A DNA stretch of 7,098 nucleotides from Bacteroidaceae bacterium. GTDB lineage: Bacteria > Bacteroidota > Bacteroidia > Bacteroidales > CHK158-818. The notes under the pieces were generated by a model, which worked only from the letters and a program-made list of their open reading frames with translations, had not been told where the DNA came from and searched no databases. The position numbers were made by a program, and so were the translations under genes. Within the stretch, counting starts at the first letter, position 1; every line of letters starts with the position of its first letter. Where the stretch lies: contig JAFUKV010000088.1 of the NCBI GenBank assembly GCA_017467745.1, positions 1-7,098 on the forward strand. Reading direction: 5' to 3'. Positions 1 to 7,098 of the stretch are shown piece by piece.

Positions 1-847
1 CGCTACGGATACGGGTTATCAAATCTAACGTTTCTTGCTTGGTTACTTTTCTTCTCATCTGCCGCAACATCGGGTCGCTAATGTGCTGCAACGCTATATC
101 GAGATACTTGCACACATTGTCTCGTTCTGCCATTACAGGTAATATATCGAACGGAAACTGAGAGGGATAAGCGTAATGTAATCGTATCCACTCTACGCCT
201 TTTATGTCGGCAATACGGCCTACCAATTCAGCCAACCGAAACTCTTTGTAAAGATCATATCCATAATATGTCAGGTCTTGGGCTATCAACTGAAATTCTT
301 TTACGCCTTGATCTACTAACAAACGTACCTCATCTGTCAACTACTCGATAGAACGAGAACGGTATCTGACCGTAATATTAGGTATGGCGCAATACGAACA
401 CATGCGGCTACACCCCTCTCCTATTTTTACATACGCATAATGGGACGGCGTAGTTAATATACGTTGCAATGACAATTTTTCATCGTAAACTTTTCCCAAA
501 TCAGTCAAAAGATTGTGCCAATCGAACTTTCCGTAAAACTTATCTACTTCGGGAATCTCGCCTGTCAACTCTTGCAAATAACGCTCAGACAAGCATCCCA
601 TAACAAATAATTTTTTTATTTTTCGCTGTTTCTTCGCCTCTACAAAATTCAGAATCATTTCGATTGATTCTTCTTTGGCATCGCCTATGAAGCCACAAGT
701 ATTGACAATAACAATCTCGCCTGACACTTTTTCCGCATCGTGAAATACATTATAGCCATTCGCTTTGAACTGACGCATCAACCGCTCGGAATCGACCAGA
801 TTTTTTGAACATCCCAATGTAATGATGTCCACCCGATTTTTTACCAT
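1..847 (-). pseudogene. rimO: Ribosomal protein S12 methylthiotransferase RimO, 3' end outside window, interrupted by in-frame TAG
   Basis: RimO is a cytoplasmic radical-SAM enzyme that adds a methylthio group to a conserved aspartate of ribosomal protein S12. The frame starts at ATG 847, with an in-frame TAA two codons upstream. Visible features are the N-terminal methylthiotransferase domain with LGCSKNLVDSE and cysteines C13, C51 and C85 (first Fe-S cluster), then the radical-SAM motif CSRMCSYC (C146, C150, C153). Codon 169 is TAG (341-343). Beyond it the same frame stays open for 113 more complete codons to the window edge and still reads as RimO, for example VKEFQLIAQDLTYYG, VEWIRLHYAYP and YLDIALQHISD. 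About 283 of the usual roughly 430 residues are visible. Residue 160 is Val where the family has a near-invariant Gly just after the CAIP segment. As written, the product would stop at 168 residues and lack most of the radical-SAM barrel and the TRAM domain. A recent nonsense mutation or a sequence error are both possible; family identity is very secure. Confidence 0.9.
341..343 (-). other. In-frame amber (TAG) codon inside rimO
   Basis: On the minus strand the codons read ATC GAG TAG TTG ACA GAT GAG, that is I-E-stop-L-T-D-E. RimO relatives usually carry Glu or Asp at this position (the IEE/IED-type motif after SR), so a single G to T change in GAG would give the TAG. There is no frameshift: reading frame and homology continue directly on the other side. 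Confidence 0.93.
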
Positions 848-871
848 ATACCGTTACACTTTAAGGAATGA

Positions 872-879
872 CAAAAGTA
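872..879 (-). promoter_or_regulatory. Putative Bacteroidota -7 box for rimO
   Basis: The minus strand reads TACTTTTG, an exact match to the Bacteroidota -7 consensus TAnnTTTG, ending 25 bases before the rimO ATG. Transcription would begin near 866, leaving a short leader of about 20 bases. No TTTG is seen at the expected -33 distance, so this half-site alone supports the call. Confidence 0.5.
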
Positions 880-940
880 CAATTTTTTTGGGAACTTAGA
901 GAGCTACGATTATACTCTGCTTAAAAAACAAAGTTCTCTA

Positions 941-971
941 TTTGTTTTTTTATGTTTCAAAATTATCTTTG
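941..971 (+). promoter_or_regulatory. Bacteroidota-type promoter (TTTG-N19-TATCTTTG) for the small exported protein gene
   Basis: TTTG at 941-944 and TATCTTTG at 964-971 are separated by 19 bases, a full match to the Bacteroidota primary sigma factor consensus. Transcription should start near 977, about 14 bases before the ATG at 991. This rules out the in-frame ATG at 952, which lies inside the promoter, and sets 991 as the start of the downstream gene. Confidence 0.75.
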
Positions 972-990
972 TACCCGAAATTTTCGCAAT

Positions 991-1368
991 ATGAAACATT
1001 GCTTTTGGCTTGTTCTTATAATTATCGTATCTGTTTTTTCTTCTTTTTCGATAGAGAAAGAAACTTGTTATCTCCAAACGGAACAATACCAACATGTATC
1101 GCTTAATGATGATATTTTCCACACCCCAACAACCATAGCCAATTTTGCAGAAATGCCGGTCTGCCCAACAAACCCTAATTTACGGTTATGGAAAAAGCAA
1201 AACTTACAAAAAAAATGTTCTCGCAGCGGAAATGAAACCACGCTTTACAACGAAAAAAATATAGAAAAAAAATACGCCGACAAACCGAACAAAAAACATG
1301 CCCAAATACTCTCTTCTCGCTACAAAAACGGATTTTATGTATATTTTTTAAGGAAATTACTGATATAA
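991..1368 (+). CDS. Small putative exported protein of unknown function
   Basis: This predicts 125 residues; I do not recognise a family. The N-terminus is a lysine and histidine followed by a strongly hydrophobic stretch (residues 4-19, FWLVLIIIVSVFSSFS). This resembles a signal peptide or an N-terminal membrane anchor, with possible cleavage near residue 20 before IEKE. There is no lipobox cysteine at a sensible position; cysteines are at 4, 26, 58 and 76. The rest is polar and rich in Lys and Asn (about residues 60-110), and the last twelve residues, GFYVYFLRKLLI, turn aromatic and hydrophobic again. The start at 991 is chosen because an upstream in-frame ATG (952) lies inside the promoter at 941-971. 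It appears to be a single-gene unit transcribed away from rimO. The existence of an open frame behind a good promoter is clear; that it makes a stable protein is inference. Confidence 0.6.
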   Translation: MKHCFWLVLIIIVSVFSSFSIEKETCYLQTEQYQHVSLNDDIFHTPTTIANFAEMPVCPTNPNLRLWKKQNLQKKCSRSGNETTLYNEKNIEKKYADKPNKKHAQILSSRYKNGFYVYFLRKLLI

Positions 1369-1482
1369 TTTGTTATTCCATTAGCAAACTACCGCTCTCC
1401 GTTAATTACGGCAGAATTATCAATTTACGATTATCCCTAACATACAATAGGATATCGGCATATTTATTAGACAAAAAACAAA
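1369..1482 (+). other. Intergenic region before the Ca2+ ATPase, no clear promoter
   Basis: This 114-base A/T-rich gap has no TAnnTTTG box. A lone TTTG lies at 1369-1372 without a partner at the right distance. It holds a 4-bp palindrome (CCGT/ACGG, 1399-1411) and an imperfect hairpin (1429-1456: TATCC(C)TA pairing with TAGGATA across an 8-base loop). Neither is followed by a T run, so neither is a convincing terminator. The ATPase may be transcribed from an unrecognised promoter here or by readthrough from the upstream gene. Confidence 0.4.
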
Positions 1483-4407
1483 ATGGAACCGAACAAATTA
1501 TATTCAGGTCTTACAGACACGCAAGTAAAAGAAAACAGACAAAAATACGGAGCAAATATATTGACTCCTCCCAAGCGGGAATCGCTATGGAAAATTTTTA
1601 TCGAAAACTTCAAAGATCCTGTTATCCGCATTCTCTTAATGGCCGTTGTATTATCGGTCGGAATTAGTGTTGCGGTTTATTTTACAGAAGGCACTTTCGA
1701 AATAGCCGAAACCATAGGTATTGCCATAGCCATCGTTCTGGCTACAAGTGTTTCTACATGGTTTATAAATGACGCAAACAAAAAATTCGATTTATTAAAT
1801 CAAGTAAACGACGATACGTTGATGCGGGTTGTCCGTAACGGCAGTCTTACGGAAGTTCCTAAAAAGGACATTGTTGTCGGTGACATCGTTTTATTAGAAC
1901 AAGGTGAAGAGATTCCGGCAGACGGCATTTTATTAGAAGCCGTGTCTCTTGAAATAAACGAATCGAGCCTGACAGGAGAACCGGCTACAAGAAAAACCGT
2001 TGTCGAAGAAGATTTCGACCCGGCAGCAACCTACCCGTCAAATCTCGTATTACGGGGAACAACCGTTATAGACGGGCACGGAACGATGGAAGTTACAACG
2101 GTAGGAGACGCTACCGAATTTGGAAAAGTAGCCAAAGAAGCAACCGAAAAAAGCGAAGAAGAAACTCCTTTGAATAAACAATTGAACGTTTTAGCGAAAT
2201 TTATCAGCGTGGTAGGATTCGGCATTGCCGGAATTACGTTTTGCATTTTATTCGTCAAAGGCCTGTTTTACAATCCCAATATTCCCGCTCCTACTCTCGG
2301 ACAATTCGGGTTGGTATCTTCCGTCATTTTTTCCGTTTTCATAGCGTTGGCAAACATTTGGATTCCTGTTTTACAAGATCTATTTTATCTGTTGAACAAA
2401 ACCATCCCCCAATGGTTACGACCGCAAGGTAAAAGATATTACATGCTATATGCAATATTATCTCTCGCAATTCTGCTTCCTATCGGTTACGCCTGCGGGG
2501 TCAAGTTTTGGGAAAGAGACACATGGATTTCTTTAACGGCAGCAAAATCAGTGCTCAACGCTTTTATGGCCGCCGTTACATTAATAGTTGTAGCTATACC
2601 CGAAGGATTGCCTATGAGCGTAACTCTCAGCTTAGCTTTAAGTATGAGAAAAATGTTGAAAGCTAACAATCTTGTTCGCAAAATGCACGCCTGCGAAACA
2701 ATGGGTGCAGCTACGGTTATCTGCACGGATAAAACGGGAACTCTTACTCAAAACCGCATGTCGGTACACGAAACAGATTTTTTCGCCCTGCCCGATCAAA
2801 AATTAACGGATAATATTTTTTCTCAAATCATTATCGAATCTATTGCCTGCAATACAACCGCATTTCTTGAAAATACAGACGACGGTACTGTAAAAACATT
2901 AGGTAACCCCACAGAAGCCGCGCTTTTATTATGGTTACAAAAACAAAACATCAACTATCTCCCCGTGCGTGAAGAAGCTACAATAATAGAGCAACTCACC
3001 TTCTCGACCGAACGGAAATACATGGCTACTTTGATAGATTCTCCTTCCATAGGGAAAAAAGTATTATATGTAAAAGGAGCTCCGGAAATTATTTTGGCAA
3101 ATAGCCGCTCCGTCAAAATTTCGGAAGGATTGACCGACATACCTGATAAACGGGGTGAAATAGAGGCAAAATTATTGGATTATCAAAATCAGGCAATGCG
3201 CACATTAGGATTCGCATACGAAATAATAGAAGACGATAGTCCTCGTTTCGAGAACGGGAAATTAGTAAATACAAATCTTACGTTCATAGGTATAGCCGCT
3301 ATCTCCGACCCTATACGACCAGATGTGCCAGCCGCAATACAAAGATGTTTCGACGCCGGCATACAGGTAAAAATCGTAACTGGCGATACACCCGGAACAG
3401 CCAAAGAAATAGGCAGGAAAATCGGGTTATGGAAACCCGAAGATACAGAGATGAACCACATTACCGGATCTGAATTTGCGGCATTGAACGATGAAGAGGC
3501 TTTCAATCGGGTAGAACACCTGAAAATTATGTCGCGCGCACGTCCTACCGACAAACAAAGACTGGTTCAATTACTGCAAAAACACGGTGAAGTATTAGCC
3601 GTTACCGGAGACGGAACAAACGACGCGCCTGCTCTAAATTTCGCACATGTAGGCCTTTCAATGGGAACCGGCACTTCCGTTGCCAAAGAAGCAAGCGACA
3701 TCACCTTGTTAGACGATTCGTTCAATAGTATCGCATCGGCCGTAATGTGGGGGCGATCGGTTTTTCTGAATATACAGCGGTTTATATTATTTCAACTCAC
3801 CATTAACATGGTAGCGTTAATCATCGTAATGATAGGTTCTATCTTAGGGTCGGAATCTCCTATAACCGTAACCCAAATGTTATGGGTAAATCTGATTATG
3901 GATACATTTGCAGCAGGCGCACTGGCTTCGCTGCCTCCCGATGAAAAAGTAATGAAACAAAAGCCCCGTAACACAAACGATTTCATTATTGTTCCGCAAA
4001 TGCGACGATTAATTTTAGGAACAGGCTTGTTATTTATCATCGTTCTATCCGGATTACTTTTCTACTTTGCCGACTTTGGCGGTGGAATTACCAATACAGC
4101 CGAAAGCGTGAAAAACCTAACTATGTTTTTTACCTTTTTCGTCATGTTGCAATTCTGGAACATGTTTAATGCTAAGACTTTCGGCAGTAACGATTCAGCA
4201 TTTAAAGGTTTAAAAAAAAGCGAAGGGTTCGTTTTGGTTTCACTTGCTATTTTATTAGGCCAATTTATTGTAGTAACATTTGGCGGAGAGGTTTTCAGAA
4301 CGGTTCCGCTATCCGCTTACGAATGGCTGAGCATCATCGTATCCAGTTCTTTGGTTTTATGGATTGGCGAAATTATACGTTTCTTCAAACGTTTCTATGC
4401 AAAATAG
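1483..4407 (+). CDS. Calcium-translocating P-type ATPase, PMCA-like (P2B type)
   Basis: This 974-residue inner-membrane pump couples ATP hydrolysis to cation export, most likely Ca2+. In order it shows an N-terminal cation-ATPase domain (residues 6-60), actuator domain with TGEP (164-167), TM4 motif VVAIPEGLP (369-377), phosphorylation motif DKTGT (Asp416), nucleotide-binding KGAPE (531-535), TGD (633-635) and hinge TGDGTNDAP (708-716). Ten core helices are recognisable. By comparison with SERCA, Ca2+ site II residues are kept (Glu374, Asn803, Asp807). Site I has Asn775, but Ala778 replaces the glutamate, as in PMCA pumps with one Ca2+ per cycle. An unusual stretch of about 85 residues (264-350) with two extra hydrophobic segments lies between TM3 and TM4. 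The start is bounded by an in-frame TAG five codons upstream and preceded by an A-rich leader without Shine-Dalgarno. It is followed after 68 bases by the antiporter gene. The P2 class is certain; Ca2+ rather than another cation is inferred from motifs. Confidence 0.95.
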   Translation: MEPNKLYSGLTDTQVKENRQKYGANILTPPKRESLWKIFIENFKDPVIRILLMAVVLSVGISVAVYFTEGTFEIAETIGIAIAIVLATSVSTWFINDANKKFDLLNQVNDDTLMRVVRNGSLTEVPKKDIVVGDIVLLEQGEEIPADGILLEAVSLEINESSLTGEPATRKTVVEEDFDPAATYPSNLVLRGTTVIDGHGTMEVTTVGDATEFGKVAKEATEKSEEETPLNKQLNVLAKFISVVGFGIAGITFCILFVKGLFYNPNIPAPTLGQFGLVSSVIFSVFIALANIWIPVLQDLFYLLNKTIPQWLRPQGKRYYMLYAILSLAILLPIGYACGVKFWERDTWISLTAAKSVLNAFMAAVTLIVVAIPEGLPMSVTLSLALSMRKMLKANNLVRKMHACETMGAATVICTDKTGTLTQNRMSVHETDFFALPDQKLTDNIFSQIIIESIACNTTAFLENTDDGTVKTLGNPTEAALLLWLQKQNINYLPVREEATIIEQLTFSTERKYMATLIDSPSIGKKVLYVKGAPEIILANSRSVKISEGLTDIPDKRGEIEAKLLDYQNQAMRTLGFAYEIIEDDSPRFENGKLVNTNLTFIGIAAISDPIRPDVPAAIQRCFDAGIQVKIVTGDTPGTAKEIGRKIGLWKPEDTEMNHITGSEFAALNDEEAFNRVEHLKIMSRARPTDKQRLVQLLQKHGEVLAVTGDGTNDAPALNFAHVGLSMGTGTSVAKEASDITLLDDSFNSIASAVMWGRSVFLNIQRFILFQLTINMVALIIVMIGSILGSESPITVTQMLWVNLIMDTFAAGALASLPPDEKVMKQKPRNTNDFIIVPQMRRLILGTGLLFIIVLSGLLFYFADFGGGITNTAESVKNLTMFFTFFVMLQFWNMFNAKTFGSNDSAFKGLKKSEGFVLVSLAILLGQFIVVTFGGEVFRTVPLSAYEWLSIIVSSSLVLWIGEIIRFFKRFYAK

Positions 4408-4475
4408 ATCTCCACAAGTAAACAGTATTATCTCTTTTACGTTTTATATACAAAAGAAAACTCAATACGCGCCGA

Positions 4476-6758
4476 ATGAAAAGAGATTCTAAAAACTACC
4501 TTATTTACACACTGATGATGCTTATCTTCGGTGTGTTGATATACACAGCATTATGGGCAGGAAAACATTTTGACACGTTTTCCGAAGCTCATAAAATAGG
4601 ACAAAACGTTAAAGCGTTTCAAATGTTTAAACAAATCATAATAGACAATTTAAACAGTTCTATTACAACGCTAATTATACAAATTATCGTTATACTAATT
4701 GCTGTTAGAATTTTTTCGTTTTTATTCAAACGCATAGGCCAACCGGGTGTGATAGGTGAAATTGTTGCCGGAATCGTTTTGGGACCATCGTTATTAGGAC
4801 ATTTTTTCCCGAATGTATTTCTAACTCTTTTTCCCGAACACTCCTTAACAAATCTAAACCTATTGAGCCAGATAGGTCTGGTTCTTTTCATGTTCGTTAT
4901 CGGTATGGAACTGGATTTTAGCGTTCTCCGCAAAAAGATGAACGAAACACTGGTTATCAGCCATGCCGGAATAGTTGTACCTTTTTTCTTAGGTATCCTA
5001 ACTTCTTTTTGGGTTTACGAAGAATATGCCTCCCAACACACGGCATTCATCCCGTTTTCGCTTTTTATAGGCATATCAATGAGTATCACGGCCTTCCCCG
5101 TACTTGCCCGCATTGTACAAGAACGTAATATGACCAAAAGCCCTATCGGAACATTAGCTATCGCATCTGCTGCCAACGACGATGTTACCGCATGGTGCTT
5201 GTTGGCGGTAGTGATAGCCATAGCCAAAGCGGGATCTTTTGTTAGCGCGCTGTTCACCATAGGTCTTGCTTTTATCTATATCTTATTTATGTTTCAGGTA
5301 GTGAGACCGTTTCTAAAAAAAATAGGAAATGTTTACGCCTCATCCGAAGTTATTAATAAAACATTCGTGGGTTTTATTTTCTTAGTTCTTCTCATTTCCT
5401 CCGTCATCACCGAAATCATTGGTATACACGCTTTGTTCGGCGCTTTTATGGCAGGCGTGATTATGCCGTCCAACATAGGGTTTAGAAAAGTAATGATGGA
5501 TAAGGTAGAAGACATTGCCCTCGTATTCTTTCTACCTCTGTTTTTCGCATTTACCGGGCTTCGTACTCAAATCGGACTACTAAATACACCGGAATTATGG
5601 TGTATATGTATTCTATTGATCATCGTAGCCGTAACCGGGAAATTAGGGGGATGCGCCATTGCCGCACGTATGGTAGGAGAAACTTGGAAAGACAGTCTTA
5701 TCGTAGGGACACTGATGAATACACGAGGGCTAATGGAATTAATCGCCCTGAACATAGGATACGAAATGGGGATATTACCTCCTTCTATTTTCGTTATGCT
5801 GATTATCATGGCTCTTTCCACAACGTTTATGACTACACCTTTACTGCATTGGGTAGAACGTTATTTTTCGTTGCAGGCGAAAAAGCGATATTCAGGCGAA
5901 AAAATATTGCTTTCGTTCGGACTACCAGAAAGCGGTAAAAATTTACTTATAATGGCATCTATTTTGTTCGGAAAACAGTTGCGTAAAACAGAAATTATAG
6001 CTTCGCACTTTACCATAGGTACAGACTTAAACCCGATTAAAGCCGAACAGTATCAAAAAGAAAGTTTCATACCCCTTAAAAAACAGGCTTTACGCATGAA
6101 ATTAAAAATACATCCCCATTATAAAATCACCGATAAATTGGAACAAGAAATTATTCATCAAGTAGATGATGAAAAAATTAAATTCCTTTTTATAGGAGCC
6201 GGACTACAATTTCTACAAACGCCTCTAATATCCACACATAACGAATATTTCCCTAAAATAAACAATTTTTATAGGCTGCTTAAACAAAAAACATACCAAC
6301 TTCCCGGTAACCTGATGAAAGACAAAACGGAACCGATTTTCAGCCATATAGACTGTTCGATAGGAATTTTGGTAAATCGAGGCTTAACAAAGCCTGAAAA
6401 TATTTTTATCATTCTTAATGGAACAAAAGATGCGTTTTTATTTTTCTATATGGAAAGTATCTTAAAAAACAGCCGTAGAAATATAAATATCAGTCGGTTC
6501 GAACAAACCGCAGATAAAAATATATGGAAAAACCCTATATTATTAACATTAATGAGCAGCTATCCGAACAGAATAAATGTATGTATGCCAATAGAAGAGA
6601 ATATACAAATGTACGAAAAAAATTCTCTCACCATTATCGGTTATGAAACATGTATGGAAGCATCTGAAAAAAGCGACCATTTCAGAAAGTTATCCTCCTT
6701 ACTGGTAATCCGAGAAAAAAAGACTGATAATAGCTCGGAAAATGAAAATATCGAATAA
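4476..6758 (+). CDS. CPA2-family monovalent cation:proton antiporter (CHX/Kef-like) with C-terminal cytoplasmic domain
   Basis: This 760-residue inner-membrane exchanger should swap Na+ or K+ for protons. After an extra N-terminal helix (about 8-28), the exchanger domain spans about 62-460. Family motifs are GQPGVIGEIVAGIVLGPSLLG (88-108), GLVLFMFVIGMELD (134-147), SITAFPVLARI (203-213), ANDDVTAW (233-240), GLRTQIG (361-367) and the CHX-like NTRGLMELIALNIG (415-428). Asp235-Asp236 sits where ion-binding acidic residues lie in NapA-type antiporters; plant CHX proteins have Asn-Asp. The Lys of the GLKT motif is Arg363 here. The last 290 residues are soluble, begin with a beta-strand-like segment (ILLSFGLPESGK, 477-488) and may be a degenerate universal-stress-protein-like regulatory pair; no ATP-binding glycine motif and no TrkA-N domain is seen. 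It lies 68 bases after the Ca2+ ATPase on the same strand with no clear promoter between, suggesting one operon. Family assignment is firm; the transported ion is not determined. Confidence 0.92.
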   Translation: MKRDSKNYLIYTLMMLIFGVLIYTALWAGKHFDTFSEAHKIGQNVKAFQMFKQIIIDNLNSSITTLIIQIIVILIAVRIFSFLFKRIGQPGVIGEIVAGIVLGPSLLGHFFPNVFLTLFPEHSLTNLNLLSQIGLVLFMFVIGMELDFSVLRKKMNETLVISHAGIVVPFFLGILTSFWVYEEYASQHTAFIPFSLFIGISMSITAFPVLARIVQERNMTKSPIGTLAIASAANDDVTAWCLLAVVIAIAKAGSFVSALFTIGLAFIYILFMFQVVRPFLKKIGNVYASSEVINKTFVGFIFLVLLISSVITEIIGIHALFGAFMAGVIMPSNIGFRKVMMDKVEDIALVFFLPLFFAFTGLRTQIGLLNTPELWCICILLIIVAVTGKLGGCAIAARMVGETWKDSLIVGTLMNTRGLMELIALNIGYEMGILPPSIFVMLIIMALSTTFMTTPLLHWVERYFSLQAKKRYSGEKILLSFGLPESGKNLLIMASILFGKQLRKTEIIASHFTIGTDLNPIKAEQYQKESFIPLKKQALRMKLKIHPHYKITDKLEQEIIHQVDDEKIKFLFIGAGLQFLQTPLISTHNEYFPKINNFYRLLKQKTYQLPGNLMKDKTEPIFSHIDCSIGILVNRGLTKPENIFIILNGTKDAFLFFYMESILKNSRRNINISRFEQTADKNIWKNPILLTLMSSYPNRINVCMPIEENIQMYEKNSLTIIGYETCMEASEKSDHFRKLSSLLVIREKKTDNSSENENIE

Positions 6759-6794
6759 AAAATACCAAAAACTTCTTTAACTCGTAACTTTTAC

Positions 6795-6802
6795 TATCTT
6801 TG
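6795..6802 (+). promoter_or_regulatory. Putative Bacteroidota -7 box for the GH97 gene
   Basis: TATCTTTG matches the TAnnTTTG consensus exactly and is identical to the -7 box at 964-971. It ends 30 bases before the ATG at 6833, giving a leader of about 25 bases. The -33 region is weak (no TTTG at 19-21 bases upstream; nearest is TTTA at 6776-6779, 15 bases away). It indicates transcription separate from the antiporter. Confidence 0.6.
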
Positions 6803-6832
6803 TATGATTTATTTAACTAAACTTACATAAAC

Positions 6833-7098
6833 ATGAAAGAAACTTTATTGTCGTTCGTAATGATAGCAGCAACTATCGTATCGGTCGGCGCACAAAAAAA
6901 AGTAGAAGTAGTTTCTCCTGACGGAAAATTAAAAGCAACTTTTGAAATAGGGAAACAATTAACTTATACCATTACACACGGAGAAGACACCATTGTTGCC
7001 GCCTCACCTATATCAATGACCCTCAATACGGGTGAAGTCTGGGGAAAACAACCCAAATTAAAAAAAACCGAAAGAAAATCAATAAAAGAAACTATTAC
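6833..7098 (+). CDS. Glycoside hydrolase family 97 enzyme, N-terminal part only
   Basis: Only the first 88 codons are in the window; the gene continues past the right edge. Residues 1-20 form a clear signal peptide (hydrophobic LLSFVMIAATIVSV, then VGA before Gln21), so the enzyme is exported to the periplasm. The mature start, with VEVVSPDGKLKATFEI (24-39), LTYTITHGEDTIVAASPISM (43-62) and GEVWGKQPKLKKTERKSI (67-84), matches the N-terminal beta-sandwich domain of GH97 (the family of SusB alpha-glucosidase and Bacteroides alpha-galactosidases). The catalytic barrel is not visible, so whether it is an inverting alpha-glucosidase or a retaining alpha-galactosidase cannot be told. GH97 proteins are usually 640-740 residues. 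No SusC/SusD genes are seen upstream, so any polysaccharide-utilisation context would have to lie to the right. Start choice is supported by the promoter box at 6795-6802 and the signal peptide. Confidence 0.85.
   Translation, partial: MKETLLSFVMIAATIVSVGAQKKVEVVSPDGKLKATFEIGKQLTYTITHGEDTIVAASPISMTLNTGEVWGKQPKLKKTERKSIKETI

Noticed and set aside
341..343. Genome-wide reassignment of TAG to an amino acid
   Set aside because: The conserved genes here contain no other internal TAG, and the ATPase ends naturally at a TAG; one internal codon is better explained by mutation or error. Kept only as a test.
952..990. Upstream in-frame ATG at 952 as start of the small exported protein
   Set aside because: It lies between the -33 and -7 boxes of the promoter, upstream of the expected transcription start, and would spoil the N-terminal signal sequence.
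910..1122. Minus-strand open frame of 70 codons upstream of rimO
   Set aside because: It overlaps the promoter and 5' half of the small exported-protein gene, is made of low-complexity Lys/Arg/Ile-rich sequence and has no recognisable motif.
1399..1456. Possible terminator hairpins between the small gene and the ATPase
   Set aside because: Stems are 4 bp or interrupted by bulges and no T run follows; not enough for a terminator call.
2031..4040. Several antisense and out-of-frame open frames inside the ATPase gene
   Set aside because: They are shadows of a strongly conserved coding sequence and show no family motifs of their own.
4438..4445. TACGTTTT as a promoter box for the antiporter
   Set aside because: The last base of TAnnTTTG is wrong and no TTTG lies at the required upstream distance.

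Overview
The window looks like chromosomal DNA from a member of the Bacteroidales (phylum Bacteroidota). Three things point there. Promoters match the Bacteroidota pattern (TTTG, about 19 bases, then TAnnTTTG; best copy at 941-971). Start codons are preceded by A/T-rich sequence without Shine-Dalgarno motifs. The protein families (Bacteroidota-type RimO, a PMCA-like calcium ATPase, a CHX-like CPA2 antiporter, a GH97 glycosidase) are also typical. I cannot name the species.

Layout. 1-847 (minus): 5' part of rimO, running off the left edge and interrupted by an in-frame TAG at 341-343. 848-990: divergent intergenic region with a promoter on each strand. 991-1368 (plus): a small, apparently exported protein of unknown function behind a near-ideal promoter. 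1369-1482: intergenic, no clear promoter. 1483-4407 (plus): a 974-residue P-type Ca2+ ATPase with an apparent extra membrane-spanning insertion. 4476-6758 (plus): a 760-residue cation:proton antiporter with a C-terminal cytoplasmic domain, 68 bases downstream and probably co-transcribed. 6759-6832: short intergenic region with a -7 promoter box. 6833 to the right edge (plus): start of a secreted GH97 glycoside hydrolase.

How the genes relate. The ATPase and antiporter form a plausible two-gene ion-homeostasis unit: ATP-driven Ca2+ export next to monovalent cation/H+ exchange, both in the inner membrane. rimO (translation), the small exported protein and the GH97 enzyme (glycan breakdown in the periplasm) seem to be independent units with their own promoters.

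I found no mobile element, CRISPR array, RNA gene or obviously new multi-gene system. The points most worth a second look are the amber codon with a nearby loss of a conserved glycine in rimO, the membrane insertion in the Ca2+ ATPase, the unidentified small exported protein, and the open frame after the ATPase TAG that closes exactly on the antiporter start.
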